6,683 bases of DNA from an uncultured Collinsella sp. (GCA_958346165.1 CATVQO010000073.1:1-6683); one strand, 5' to 3'. Positions 1 to 6,683 are shown, counted from the stretch's first letter. Notes: generated by a model from the letters alone, not told the origin. Translations and numbers: made by a program.

Positions 1-413
1 TCGCGCTTGGCGCAATCGAGCGGGTCCTCGCCTGGATCGAGCTTGCCGGCGGGAATCTCGACCGTCACGCGGTCGATGGCGGTGCGGTACTGACGCACCA
101 GTACGATCTTGCCGCTCTCGGTCAGTGCCACAACGGCCGCCGCACCCGGATGGCGAACGATATCGCGGGCGCTGCGGTGACCGTTGGGCAGCTCAACCTC
201 AAGACGGTGGACGTCGAGGATCTTGCCCTTCCAGGCGCACTCCTCCGAAAGAATCTTCTCGTGCAGCTCGGCATCGTGCGGGTCGTCGTCGCCCAGCACC
301 AGCGCCGGCTCGTCAGCGACCTCGCCACCAGGCTCGCCCTCGGCGTGCCCATACATGCGGCTGTCCTCTTCGACGATCTGCGCGTCCACGAGCTCTTCGT
401 TCTTCTCGTCCAT
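1..413 (-). CDS. Nudix hydrolase, ADP-ribose pyrophosphatase type (partial, 3' end outside window)
   Basis: Probable cytoplasmic Nudix hydrolase that cleaves ADP-ribose or a similar nucleoside diphosphate derivative. The visible 137 codons begin with an acidic stretch (about residues 1-52) and then enter the catalytic fold. The segment VRQYR (106-110), then EIPAGK (119-124) and the start of a Nudix box, with G123, E129 and R137 spaced as GX5EX7R, is typical of the NudF/ADP-ribose pyrophosphatase group. The window ends inside the box, so the rest of the catalytic site is not seen. The gene starts 21 bp after the purD stop codon, with an AGAGGA Shine-Dalgarno about 9 nt ahead of the ATG, so it is probably translated from the purD transcript. 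A second ATG at 356 (residue 20) also has AGAGGA, 7 nt upstream, so the true start is uncertain. The family call is firm; the exact substrate is inferred. Confidence 0.85.
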   Translation of the reverse strand, partial: MDEKNEELVDAQIVEEDSRMYGHAEGEPGGEVADEPALVLGDDDPHDAELHEKILSEECAWKGKILDVHRLEVELPNGHRSARDIVRHPGAAAVVALTESGKIVLVRQYRTAIDRVTVEIPAGKLDPGEDPLDCAKR

Positions 414-434
414 CCGTCTCATTCCTCTCGGATT

Positions 435-1739
435 TTAGGCATCCCAGGCGTCGCGGCCGCGCAGCGCGCGCAGGCCGATATCGTGACGCAGGGTCTTGCC
501 CTCAAAATCAATCTTCTCGCAGGCCTCGTAGGCAAGGTTGCGAGCGTTCTCGAACGTGTCGCCCAGAGCGGTCACGGCAAGCACGCGACCACCATTGGTC
601 ACGAGCTGGCCGTCCACCACGGCAGTGCCCGCGTGGTACACGGTCACGTTCTCCATGGCCTCGGCATCGGCGATACCGGTAATGACCTTGCCTTTCTCGT
701 AGCTGCCGGGATAACCCGCGCTCGTCAGGACAACGGCCACGGCCCACTCGTCACGCCAGTCGAGTTCAATCTGGTCGAGCTCGCAGTTGGAACAAGCCAA
801 CATGACCTCGACCAGGTCGTTCTTAAGGCGCGGCAGAACGACCTGCGTCTCGGGGTCGCCAAAGCGGGCATTGAACTCCAGCACCTTGGGGCCGGCAGGC
901 GTGAGCATAAAGCCGCCGTACAGGCAGCCGCGGTAGTCGATACCCTCGGCAGCGAGCTCGGCCACGGTCTGCTCCATGACCTTCACCATGGTGGCGTGCT
1001 CCTCATCGGTCACGATGGGCACCGGGCTGTAGACGCCCATGCCACCGGTGTTGGGGCCCTTGTCGCCCTCGAGCGCACGCTTGTGGTCCTGCGAGGTGGC
1101 CATGGGGCGCACGGTCTTGCCGTCGGTAAAGGCCAGCAGCGAGCACTCGGGACCAACGAGCATCTCCTCGATGACCACGGTATTGCCGGCATCGCCAAAG
1201 GTGCCGCCAAAGCACTCGCGCACGGCCTCCTCGGCCTGCTCAAGTTCGGTCGCCACGATAACGCCCTTGCCCGCGGCAAGGCCGTCGGCCTTGACGACCA
1301 GCGGGGCGCCCTGCTCGCGCACGTAGGCGAGAGCCGAAGCCTCGTCGGTAAACGAACCATAGGCTGCCGTCGGAATGCCCGCACGCTCCATGAGCTGCTT
1401 GGAGAACAGCTTGGAGCCCTCCATCTGGGCGCCCTCGGCACCCGGGCCAAAGCAGGGAATACCCGCCGCGCGCACGGCGTCGGCCACGCCCGCCACGAGC
1501 GGAGCCTCGGGGCCAATTACCACGAGTCCGCATCCGTGGCTCTGCGCAAACGCCGCCACGGCCGCAGGATCGCAGTCGTCGAGAACAACGTTCTCGCCGC
1601 AGCTCGCGGTGCCGCCGTTACCCGGCGCGATGTAGAGCTTGCCGGCGCGCGGTGATGCTGCGAGCTTAGCTGCCAAAGCATGCTCACGGCCGCCGCTGCC
1701 CAACAACAGGATGTCGATGGTTTGAGTGTCCGCCTTCAA
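435..1739 (-). CDS. purD: Phosphoribosylamine--glycine ligase (GAR synthetase)
   Basis: Cytoplasmic enzyme of de novo purine synthesis. It joins glycine to 5-phosphoribosylamine using ATP to give glycinamide ribonucleotide. The 434-residue product has the N-terminal signature [11 protein letters not shown] (11-21), an ATP-grasp core with [12 protein letters not shown] (148-159) and NTGGMG (230-235), and the GARS signature RFGDPE (292-297) with metal-binding candidates E288 and N290 just before it. Length is normal for the family. I chose a TTG start at 1739 because a perfect AGGAGG sits 5 nt upstream (1745-1750) and the GSGGREHA motif then lies near the N-terminus, as in other PurD proteins. 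The open frame continues to an ATG at 1907, but that would overlap purA and add 56 residues unlike PurD. It is separated from purA by a structured 118-nt leader and followed closely by a Nudix gene. Confidence 0.97.
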   Translation of the reverse strand: MKADTQTIDILLLGSGGREHALAAKLAASPRAGKLYIAPGNGGTASCGENVVLDDCDPAAVAAFAQSHGCGLVVIGPEAPLVAGVADAVRAAGIPCFGPGAEGAQMEGSKLFSKQLMERAGIPTAAYGSFTDEASALAYVREQGAPLVVKADGLAAGKGVIVATELEQAEEAVRECFGGTFGDAGNTVVIEEMLVGPECSLLAFTDGKTVRPMATSQDHKRALEGDKGPNTGGMGVYSPVPIVTDEEHATMVKVMEQTVAELAAEGIDYRGCLYGGFMLTPAGPKVLEFNARFGDPETQVVLPRLKNDLVEVMLACSNCELDQIELDWRDEWAVAVVLTSAGYPGSYEKGKVITGIADAEAMENVTVYHAGTAVVDGQLVTNGGRVLAVTALGDTFENARNLAYEACEKIDFEGKTLRHDIGLRALRGRDAWDA

Positions 1740-1744
1740 GGGTG

Positions 1745-1750
1745 CCTCCT
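1745..1750 (-). promoter_or_regulatory. Strong Shine-Dalgarno that fixes the purD TTG start
   Basis: The minus strand reads AGGAGG, then a 5-nt spacer CACCC, then TTG. No ATG or GTG start in this frame with a comparable site lies near the conserved N-terminal motif, so this site decides the start codon. Confidence 0.85.
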
Positions 1751-1779
1751 CTATGGATGAACGGCCCGCTCCGCGCGAG

Positions 1780-1835
1780 CCCTTTGCAAGCAAATATACC
1801 CCTCGGCCGCCCGTCCGGGCTGCAAAGGGGTATAT
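1780..1835 (-). promoter_or_regulatory. Structured purA-purD intergenic leader with two competing hairpins
   Basis: On the minus-strand RNA, ATATACCCCT (1826-1835) can pair perfectly with AGGGGTATAT (1794-1803). This gives a 10-bp stem whose 22-nt loop contains a smaller GCCC/GGGC hairpin (1809-1820). The A/U-rich base is followed by the weakly U-rich TTTGCTTGC, so this may be a partial terminator for purA. A second perfect 9-bp pairing, CCCTTTGCA (1821-1829) with TGCAAAGGG (1780-1788), uses part of the same upstream arm, so the two cannot form together. A small GCTC/GAGC hairpin follows before the purD ribosome site. The pairings are seen directly; an attenuator or terminator role is inference. 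I recognise no known riboswitch class here. Confidence 0.5.
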
Positions 1836-1857
1836 CGCAATAACCAAATAGTCCCGA

Positions 1858-3153
<1,296 letters not shown>

Positions 3154-3210
3154 TTACATTCATGGACTGTCTACGCGCCACGCCGGCACGCAGAAGCACA
3201 AAACATTCCC

Positions 3211-3239
3211 AGTATACCCGTGCAACGGGTGCCTGTCCT
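3211..3239 (-). promoter_or_regulatory. Candidate sigma-70 type promoter for purA
   Basis: The minus strand shows a -35 candidate AGGACA (3234-3239, 4 of 6 matches to TTGACA) and a -10 candidate TATACT (3211-3216, 5 of 6), 17 bp apart. The -35 element overlaps the dnaB stop codon. Transcription would begin near 3204, giving a leader of about 60 nt before purA. Supported only by consensus matching. Confidence 0.5.
3216..3230. repeat. Inverted repeat in the purA promoter spacer
   Basis: A perfect 5-bp inverted repeat, ACCCG and CGGGT around TGCAA, lies almost wholly between the -35 and -10 candidates of the purA promoter. It could be an operator or a small hairpin at the end of the dnaB message. 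No U-run follows directly, so it is a poor terminator. Confidence 0.4.
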
Positions 3240-4629
3240 ACTCCTCGGCATGTGCCCCATCAAGCTCATAGAACTTGGTGGATGCCGGCAGGAACATCAG
3301 GTCGACGTCGCCGATCGGGCCCGAACGGTTCTTGGCCACGACGATACGCGTAACGCCCTCGTCGGGTCGATCGTCGCGCGAGGCTTCGGCCTCGTCGGCG
3401 GAGCGGTCCAAGAACATAACGATATCGGCGTCCTGCTCGATAGAGCCCGATTCACGAAGGTCGGAAAGCTGTGGGCGCTTGCCGGTACGGGATTCGACCT
3501 GACGCGAGAGCTGCGACAGCGCGATGAGCGGGATCTTGAGCTCCTTGGCCATGATCTTCAGACCACGCGACATCTCCGAAACCTCGACGGTACGGCTCTC
3601 GGAGCGGCGTCCCGGCGGAGGACTCACCAGCTGCAGGTAGTCCAGGATGATGATTGCCTTCTCCTTGTTATGGAGCATACGGCGGCTCTTGGCGCGAATC
3701 TCGGTCACTGTGGTGCCGGGCGTATCGTCAATCAGAATATCGAGCTTGGACAAGGTCTGCGTAGCCTCGTTGATATTGGCCCACTGTTCGGGGCTAATGC
3801 GGCCCATGCGGAAGTCACTGATCGAGATCATGGCGTAGGCGCAAATCAGACGCTGGGCAATTTCTTTGCCCGACATCTCCAGCGAGAAGAAGCCGACGGT
3901 ATAACCAGCAGCGGCAGCGTTAAGTGCCAGGTTCAGAGCGAACGACGTCTTACCTACAGCAGGACGGGCGCCGATGATGATAAGCTGGCCCTCGCGGAAG
4001 CCCATGAGCATACGGTCGAGTGACGGAAAGCCCGTGGGCACGCCCGCAGCCTGGCCACCGGCCTGGCACACTTCCTCGGCCTCGTTATAGGCCTCGACCA
4101 TAAACTCGGTCAGCGTCTTGTAGCTCGACTTGACCTCGCGCGCCGTAACCTTGAGCAGCTTGCTCTCGGCTAGCTCCACGACCTCTTTGGTGTCGGTGGG
4201 GGCGTTATATGCCAGCGCGTTGATCTCGTTGGTGGCGCCGATCAGCTCACGCAGCATCGAATCGCGGCGAACGATGGCGGCATGGTGCTGCCAGTTGACG
4301 AGCGACAGGGTCTGACCCATCAACTCCAAAATGTACGCTTCGCCGCCCACGGCATCGAGCTTGTTGATGCTTCGCAGGTAATCGATTAGCGAGATGGAGT
4401 CGATGGGGATGCGGCTGTTGTACATATCGACCATCGCGGTATAGATGGTCTTATGGATGGGCCGGTAGAAGTCATCGGGCTGCAGCTCGACCTGGGCCTC
4501 TTCGACCACCTCGGGCGATAGCAGCATAGCGGCCAGTACATTGGCCTCTGCATCTTGGTTTTGGGGAAGACCCAACTTTGAGCCGCGGTCCTCAACCGTC
4601 AGCCCGGCCTCCCTATCGTCATATGCCAT
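3238..4629 (-). CDS. dnaB: Replicative DNA helicase DnaB
   Basis: Hexameric 5'-3' helicase that unwinds DNA at the replication fork and works with DnaG primase and the polymerase. The 463-residue product has an N-terminal DnaB domain starting around LPQNQDAEANVLAAML (21-36), a linker, and a RecA-like domain from about residue 195. The Walker A is ARPAVGKTS (221-229), the catalytic glutamate is in SLEMS (E251), and the Walker B is IIILDYLQL (326-334). LSQLSRQVE (371-379) and the arginine-finger region KNRSGP (433-438, R435) follow. There is no intein. Three in-frame ATGs lie close together (4641, 4635, 4629). I chose 4629 because GAGGA sits 5 nt upstream (4635-4639), while the other two lack a well-placed site; 4641 would add 4 residues. 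The gene is separated from rplI by a strong terminator, so it probably has its own promoter. Confidence 0.97.
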   Translation of the reverse strand: MAYDDREAGLTVEDRGSKLGLPQNQDAEANVLAAMLLSPEVVEEAQVELQPDDFYRPIHKTIYTAMVDMYNSRIPIDSISLIDYLRSINKLDAVGGEAYILELMGQTLSLVNWQHHAAIVRRDSMLRELIGATNEINALAYNAPTDTKEVVELAESKLLKVTAREVKSSYKTLTEFMVEAYNEAEEVCQAGGQAAGVPTGFPSLDRMLMGFREGQLIIIGARPAVGKTSFALNLALNAAAAGYTVGFFSLEMSGKEIAQRLICAYAMISISDFRMGRISPEQWANINEATQTLSKLDILIDDTPGTTVTEIRAKSRRMLHNKEKAIIILDYLQLVSPPPGRRSESRTVEVSEMSRGLKIMAKELKIPLIALSQLSRQVESRTGKRPQLSDLRESGSIEQDADIVMFLDRSADEAEASRDDRPDEGVTRIVVAKNRSGPIGDVDLMFLPASTKFYELDGAHAEE

Positions 4630-4662
4630 GAGCATCCTCATTCATATCGCTTGCGAGCATCC

Positions 4663-4671
4663 ATAGTATCA
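4663..4671 (-). promoter_or_regulatory. Possible extended -10 promoter of dnaB
   Basis: TGATACTAT on the minus strand fits an extended -10 (TGn plus TACTAT, 4 of 6). Transcription would start near 4656, leaving a leader of about 25 nt before the chosen dnaB ATG. No convincing -35 is visible at the right distance, so this is weak. Confidence 0.25.
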
Positions 4672-4689
4672 GCCACGGTCCCAAAACGC

Positions 4690-4701
4690 GCCGCGCGCGG
4701 C
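4690..4701. repeat. 12-bp GC palindrome upstream of dnaB
   Basis: GCCGCGCGCGGC is a perfect 12-bp palindrome within the gap before dnaB. It could be a protein-binding site or simply GC-rich low-complexity sequence. No known operator is recognised. Confidence 0.35.
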
Positions 4702-4734
4702 CAATCATCACCGAACCAAACGGATGAACGGTCC

Positions 4735-4763
4735 TGTATATAAGACTTCGACGAAACGTTCAC
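4735..4763 (-). promoter_or_regulatory. Weak promoter candidate upstream of dnaB
   Basis: The minus strand reads GTGAAC (4758-4763, 3 of 6 to TTGACA), then 17 bp, then TATACA (4735-4740, 4 of 6), in the only A/T-rich patch of the rplI-dnaB gap. It lies just after the rplI terminator and about 105 bp before dnaB, which is a sensible place for a new promoter. Evidence is consensus matching only. Confidence 0.3.
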
Positions 4764-4782
4764 TATGACGCTCACTCAGCGC

Positions 4783-4821
4783 AAAAAGCAAAAGGGCGCC
4801 CTGGTTTCCCAGAGCGCCCTT
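4783..4821 (-). terminator. Intrinsic terminator after rplI
   Basis: A 13-bp stem (4792-4821) is capped by a GAAA tetraloop. The arms are AAGGGCGCTCTGG and CCAGGGCGCCCTT, with a single U-G wobble, followed by the U-rich tract TTGCTTTTT. It lies 32 bp beyond the rplI stop codon. This is a textbook Rho-independent terminator and marks the end of the rpsF-ssb-rpsR-rplI unit. Confidence 0.95.
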
Positions 4822-4853
4822 CTTAGAACAAGATTGTTGCGTTGCAGCAAATG

Positions 4854-5393
4854 CTACTCGGCAGCAGCCTCAGTCTCGACCTCGGCGGTCTCGGCCTCGG
4901 CGACCTCAGCGGCCTCCTCGACCTCAGCCTCGGCAGCGAGCTCCTCGGCGGTAACGCCGACGAGAACGACAACCTCGGCCTTGATCTCGCGGTACAGCGA
5001 GATGGCAACGGTGTGGGCACCGGCAACCTTGATGGGCTTACCGAGCTCGACGCGCTTACGGTCGATGTCCATACCGAGCTGAGCCTTGATGGCATCAGCG
5101 ATCATAGCGGCGGTAACGGAGCCAAAGAGGATGCCCTCGTCGCCGACCTTGACGTCAACGGTGACCGTCTTGCCCTCGAAGGCAGCCTTGGTCTCGTTGG
5201 CGGTAGCCAGACGGACGGCCTCGCGCTTGGCGATGTTGTTGCGACGCTCGTCAAGCTGCTTGAGGTTGCCCTTGGTGGCGGCAACAGCGAGCTTCTTGGG
5301 GAACAGGAAGTTCTCAGCGTAACCCTGAGCGACCTCTACGACGTCACCCTCGCCGCCCTTGCCCTTGATCTCATCGAGAAGAATAACCTTCAT
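4854..5393 (-). CDS. rplI: 50S ribosomal protein L9 with acidic C-terminal tail
   Basis: Ribosomal protein L9 binds 23S rRNA at the base of the L1 stalk and helps keep the reading frame. The N-terminal domain carries the L9 signature, with GKGGEGDVVEV (11-21), QGYAENFLFP (23-32) and KLAVAAT (34-40). A long basic helix (about 41-75) and the C-terminal domain (about 76-148) follow. The product is 179 residues, about 30 longer than the usual L9 of roughly 150. The extra part (149-179) is almost only Ala, Glu, Val and Thr, with 13 Glu and no basic residue. The ATG at 5393 has AAGGGAG (5401-5407) 7 nt upstream. It follows rpsR by only 15 bp, so it belongs to the same transcript, and a strong terminator comes next. 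Confidence 0.97.
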   Translation of the reverse strand: MKVILLDEIKGKGGEGDVVEVAQGYAENFLFPKKLAVAATKGNLKQLDERRNNIAKREAVRLATANETKAAFEGKTVTVDVKVGDEGILFGSVTAAMIADAIKAQLGMDIDRKRVELGKPIKVAGAHTVAISLYREIKAEVVVLVGVTAEELAAEAEVEEAAEVAEAETAEVETEAAAE

Positions 5394-5408
5394 GATGCGT
5401 CTCCCTTC

Positions 5409-5675
5409 TTAGCCGCGGTCGCGGTTGCCACGAGAGGAAACCACGGGGACGGTGTACGGCAGGAGAGCCATCTCGCGGGCGCGCTTGATGGCGTTGGCGA
5501 TGTCATGCTGATGCTGCGTGCAAGCGCCAGTGACGCGACGGGGCTTGATCTTGCCACGGTCGGTCATGTACTTACGGAGAAGCTGAGTGTCCTTATAGTC
5601 AATGAACTCAGTGTTCTCCTTGCAGAACTGGCAGTACTTACGACGCGGCTGACGTGCAGAAAAATCATTAGCCAT
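5409..5675 (-). CDS. rpsR: 30S ribosomal protein S18, zinc-ribbon-like form
   Basis: Small subunit protein S18 pairs with S6 on the 30S platform. The 88-residue product has the core S18 motifs [17 protein letters not shown] (27-43) and [11 protein letters not shown] (46-56). It carries C15, C18, C52 and H55 in a CX2C plus CX2H arrangement, which matches the zinc-binding (C+) form of S18; zinc binding itself is inferred. The start at 5675 (MANDFSARQ) is chosen over an in-frame ATG at 5726 because it has GAAAGG (5685-5690) 9 nt upstream and matches normal S18 length. The longer form would read through a hairpin-coding segment unlike S18. The gene lies between ssb (72 bp upstream) and rplI (15 bp downstream). 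Confidence 0.97.
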   Translation of the reverse strand: MANDFSARQPRRKYCQFCKENTEFIDYKDTQLLRKYMTDRGKIKPRRVTGACTQHQHDIANAIKRAREMALLPYTVPVVSSRGNRDRG

Positions 5676-5694
5676 GTCAAAATACCTTTCATTT

Positions 5695-5720
5695 GGCAAC
5701 TTCGGCGAACCGAAGCCGCC
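5695..5720 (-). promoter_or_regulatory. Hairpin just upstream of the rpsR ribosome site
   Basis: In the minus-strand RNA an 11-bp stem (9 Watson-Crick and 2 G-U pairs) closes a UUCG tetraloop. It includes CUUCGG paired with CCGAAG. It ends 4 nt before the rpsR Shine-Dalgarno and has no U-run after it, so it does not look like a terminator. A role in RNA processing, stability or translation control is inferred. The loop is closed by G-C rather than the extra-stable C-G. Confidence 0.6.
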
Positions 5721-5747
5721 TCTCACTCAAAAATAGGTGAACAACCC

Positions 5748-6200
5748 CTAGAACGGGATGTCCTCATCGTAGACGTCGACCGCGGGCGGCGTAGCCACCG
5801 GTGCGGCAGGACGTGCTGCGGGCGCGGGAGCTGCGGGGGCGTAACCGCCCTGATCGTAGCCACCCTGGCCACCACGGGAGCTCATAAACTCGATCTCATC
5901 GACGATGACCTCAAGCTTGCTCCTGCGCTGACCGTCGCGCTCCCAAGAGCTGTAGCGCAGCTTGCCCTCGATCGCGACCTTGTTTCCCTTTGCCAGGAAA
6001 CGGCTCACGGCCTCGGCGCGGGTGCCGAACATGGTGCAGTCGACAAAGTTGGGATAGTCCTCCCACTCGCCAGTCTGCGCGTTGCGGCGACGATCGTTCA
6101 CGGCGACGCCAAAGGACAGAACCTGGGTTCCGCCGGCGGTGGCGCGCAGCTCGGGATCGCGGGTGAGATTACCGGTGATGTTCACTCGATTGATGCTCAT
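5748..6200 (-). CDS. ssb: Single-stranded DNA-binding protein
   Basis: SSB coats single-stranded DNA during replication, repair and recombination and recruits partners through its C-terminal tip. The 150-residue protein starts with the OB-fold motif INRVNITGNLTRDPELR (3-19) and continues to about residue 106. W46, F52 and W86 sit where DNA-stacking aromatics are expected. A Gly-rich stretch (110-119) and an Ala/Pro-rich linker (120-140) follow, then the acidic tip DEDIPF (145-150), the known docking peptide for SSB partners. The ATG at 6200 has AGAGGA (6212-6217) about 11 nt upstream, a somewhat long spacing that may lower translation relative to rpsF. It lies 48 bp after rpsF, in the usual rpsF-ssb-rpsR order. 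Confidence 0.98.
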   Translation of the reverse strand: MSINRVNITGNLTRDPELRATAGGTQVLSFGVAVNDRRRNAQTGEWEDYPNFVDCTMFGTRAEAVSRFLAKGNKVAIEGKLRYSSWERDGQRRSKLEVIVDEIEFMSSRGGQGGYDQGGYAPAAPAPAARPAAPVATPPAVDVYDEDIPF

Positions 6201-6248
6201 AACTCACTACTTCCTCTTGGGGCACAAGCCCAGTCCAAAACGACAGTC

Positions 6249-6542
6249 TTACTCCTGGTCGTCGCGACGGACGATCATGTGGCGGACCACAGCGTCGGTG
6301 ATGCGCAGGACGCGATCAAGCTCGGCGATCTGGGTAGGATCTGCGTGGAAGTTGATGAGGGTGTAGTCACCATCGGTGAGGTCGTTGATCTCGTAGGCGA
6401 GCTTGCGCTTGCCCCACTCGTCAACGGAGTCGACCTTGCCAGCGCCCTCAGCGATCGTGGTATCGATACGCTTCATAACAGCGAGACGAGTCTCGGGGTC
6501 GAGCGACGGGTCAACAAAGAACAGCAGTTCATAAGCCTTCAT
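6249..6542 (-). CDS. rpsF: 30S ribosomal protein S6
   Basis: Ribosomal protein S6 forms a dimer with S18 and binds 16S rRNA on the 30S platform. The 97-residue product is normal length. It shows the S6 pattern KAYELLFFVDPSL (2-14), DEWGKRKLAYEI (41-52), YTLINFHADP (60-69) and a basic end, VRHMIVRR (86-93). The ATG at 6542 is chosen over one at 6563 because a near-perfect AGGAGGTGA (6547-6555) lies 4 nt upstream and the family normally starts MKxYE. It is the first gene of the rpsF-ssb-rpsR-rplI unit, so its leader probably sets expression of the whole unit. Confidence 0.98.
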   Translation of the reverse strand: MKAYELLFFVDPSLDPETRLAVMKRIDTTIAEGAGKVDSVDEWGKRKLAYEINDLTDGDYTLINFHADPTQIAELDRVLRITDAVVRHMIVRRDDQE

Positions 6543-6546
6543 ATTG

Positions 6547-6555
6547 TCACCTCCT
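6547..6555 (-). promoter_or_regulatory. Near-perfect Shine-Dalgarno of rpsF
   Basis: AGGAGGTGA on the minus strand matches the full anti-Shine-Dalgarno of 16S rRNA. It fixes the rpsF start at 6542 and excludes the in-frame ATG at 6563, which lies upstream of this site. Confidence 0.9.
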
Positions 6556-6568
6556 CTGGGCAAATGTG

Positions 6569-6597
6569 GCTTCAGGTCGTGAAGGTGCGCCTGAAGC
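6569..6597 (-). promoter_or_regulatory. rpsF leader hairpin, candidate S6:S18 control element
   Basis: The minus-strand RNA has a perfect 8-bp stem, GCUUCAGG with CCUGAAGC, around a 13-nt loop. It lies 13 nt upstream of the rpsF Shine-Dalgarno. rpsF leaders in several bacteria carry a hairpin bound by the S6:S18 complex for feedback control. Position fits, but I do not see the CCG trinucleotide described for that motif, so the assignment is tentative. No U-run follows, so it is not a terminator. Confidence 0.4.
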
Positions 6598-6613
6598 AGG
6601 AAAAGACTTGGTA

Positions 6614-6642
6614 ATAATATCTTTCAACCTCCCAGGCTGCAA
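6614..6642 (-). promoter_or_regulatory. Candidate promoter of the rpsF-ssb-rpsR-rplI operon
   Basis: TTGCAG (6637-6642) and TATTAT (6614-6619) on the minus strand are spaced 17 bp apart. The -10 matches 5 of 6 bases and the -35 keeps the important TTG. Transcription would start near 6607, so the message would begin about 10 nt before the leader hairpin. Consensus evidence only. Confidence 0.45.
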
Positions 6643-6653
6643 GAATATGCAGC
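6636..6653. repeat. Inverted repeat overlapping the rpsF -35 candidate
   Basis: Perfect 6-bp arms GCTGCA and TGCAGC flank a 6-bp A/T-rich centre. It covers the -35 candidate, so it could be an operator, or the remains of a hairpin from the gene beyond the window edge. The rest of the 6654-6683 edge shows no supportable gene. Confidence 0.4.
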
Positions 6654-6683
6654 TACAACCTCATGACCTCCACATATGTCCAT

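Noticed and set aside
150..1655. A 501-codon plus-strand open frame
   Set aside because: Antisense to purD and the Nudix gene, with His/Gly/Ala/Leu-rich composition and no recognisable domain.
3220..4023. A 267-codon plus-strand open frame
   Set aside because: Antisense to the C-terminal half of dnaB, which has all its motifs; no domain is recognised.
3238..4629. Possible intein in dnaB
   Set aside because: DnaB is a common intein host, but the Walker A and downstream motifs are continuous and the length is normal.
5676..5726. N-terminal extension of rpsR to an ATG at 5726
   Set aside because: It adds 17 residues unlike S18 across a stable hairpin and has no better ribosome site than the ATG at 5675.
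6201..6248. Small GGGC/GCCC hairpin between rpsF and ssb
   Set aside because: Only 4 bp, with no U-run, and expected by chance in sequence this rich in G and C.
4842..6614. A 590-codon plus-strand open frame spanning four genes
   Set aside because: It is antisense to rplI, rpsR, ssb and rpsF, all of which are unmistakable. Its product is Leu/Gly/Asp/Val-rich low-complexity sequence typical of a reverse-strand shadow in high-GC DNA.
6624..6683. Short minus-strand open frame of 19 codons reaching the window edge
   Set aside because: It may be chance or the end of an upstream gene. It is too short to judge, and the other two minus-strand frames also close within the edge.

Overview
This window is an ordinary stretch of bacterial core genome with about 60% G+C by eye. 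All eight genes lie on the minus strand. I see no mobile element, CRISPR array, tRNA, rRNA, toxin-antitoxin pair or defence module. The protein sequences fit a high-GC actinobacterium, most likely of class Coriobacteriia and possibly Collinsella. That placement rests on overall impression of the ribosomal proteins and gene order, and no search was run.

Reading in the direction of transcription (right to left), the first block is rpsF (S6), ssb, rpsR (S18) and rplI (L9). A candidate promoter lies at 6614-6642 and a leader hairpin at 6569-6597. The block ends in a very clear intrinsic terminator at 4783-4821. This is the classic rpsF-ssb-rpsR cluster, which combines 30S assembly proteins, the single-strand DNA binding protein and a 50S protein.

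A 224-bp gap (4630-4853) then holds the terminator, weak promoter candidates and a GC palindrome. After it comes dnaB (replicative helicase). purA (adenylosuccinate synthetase) follows, with its own candidate promoter overlapping the dnaB stop codon. Next is purD (GAR synthetase), behind a 118-nt leader that can form two mutually exclusive hairpins. Last is a Nudix hydrolase of the ADP-ribose pyrophosphatase type, cut by the window edge. purA, purD and the Nudix gene are closely spaced and probably co-transcribed, linking purine synthesis with a nucleotide clean-up enzyme.

I found no strong case for an undescribed system. The points most worth checking are the competing hairpins before purD, the structured leaders of rpsF and rpsR, the Ala/Glu-rich tail of L9, and the palindrome inside the purA promoter. 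The very long plus-strand open frames are antisense shadows of the real genes.
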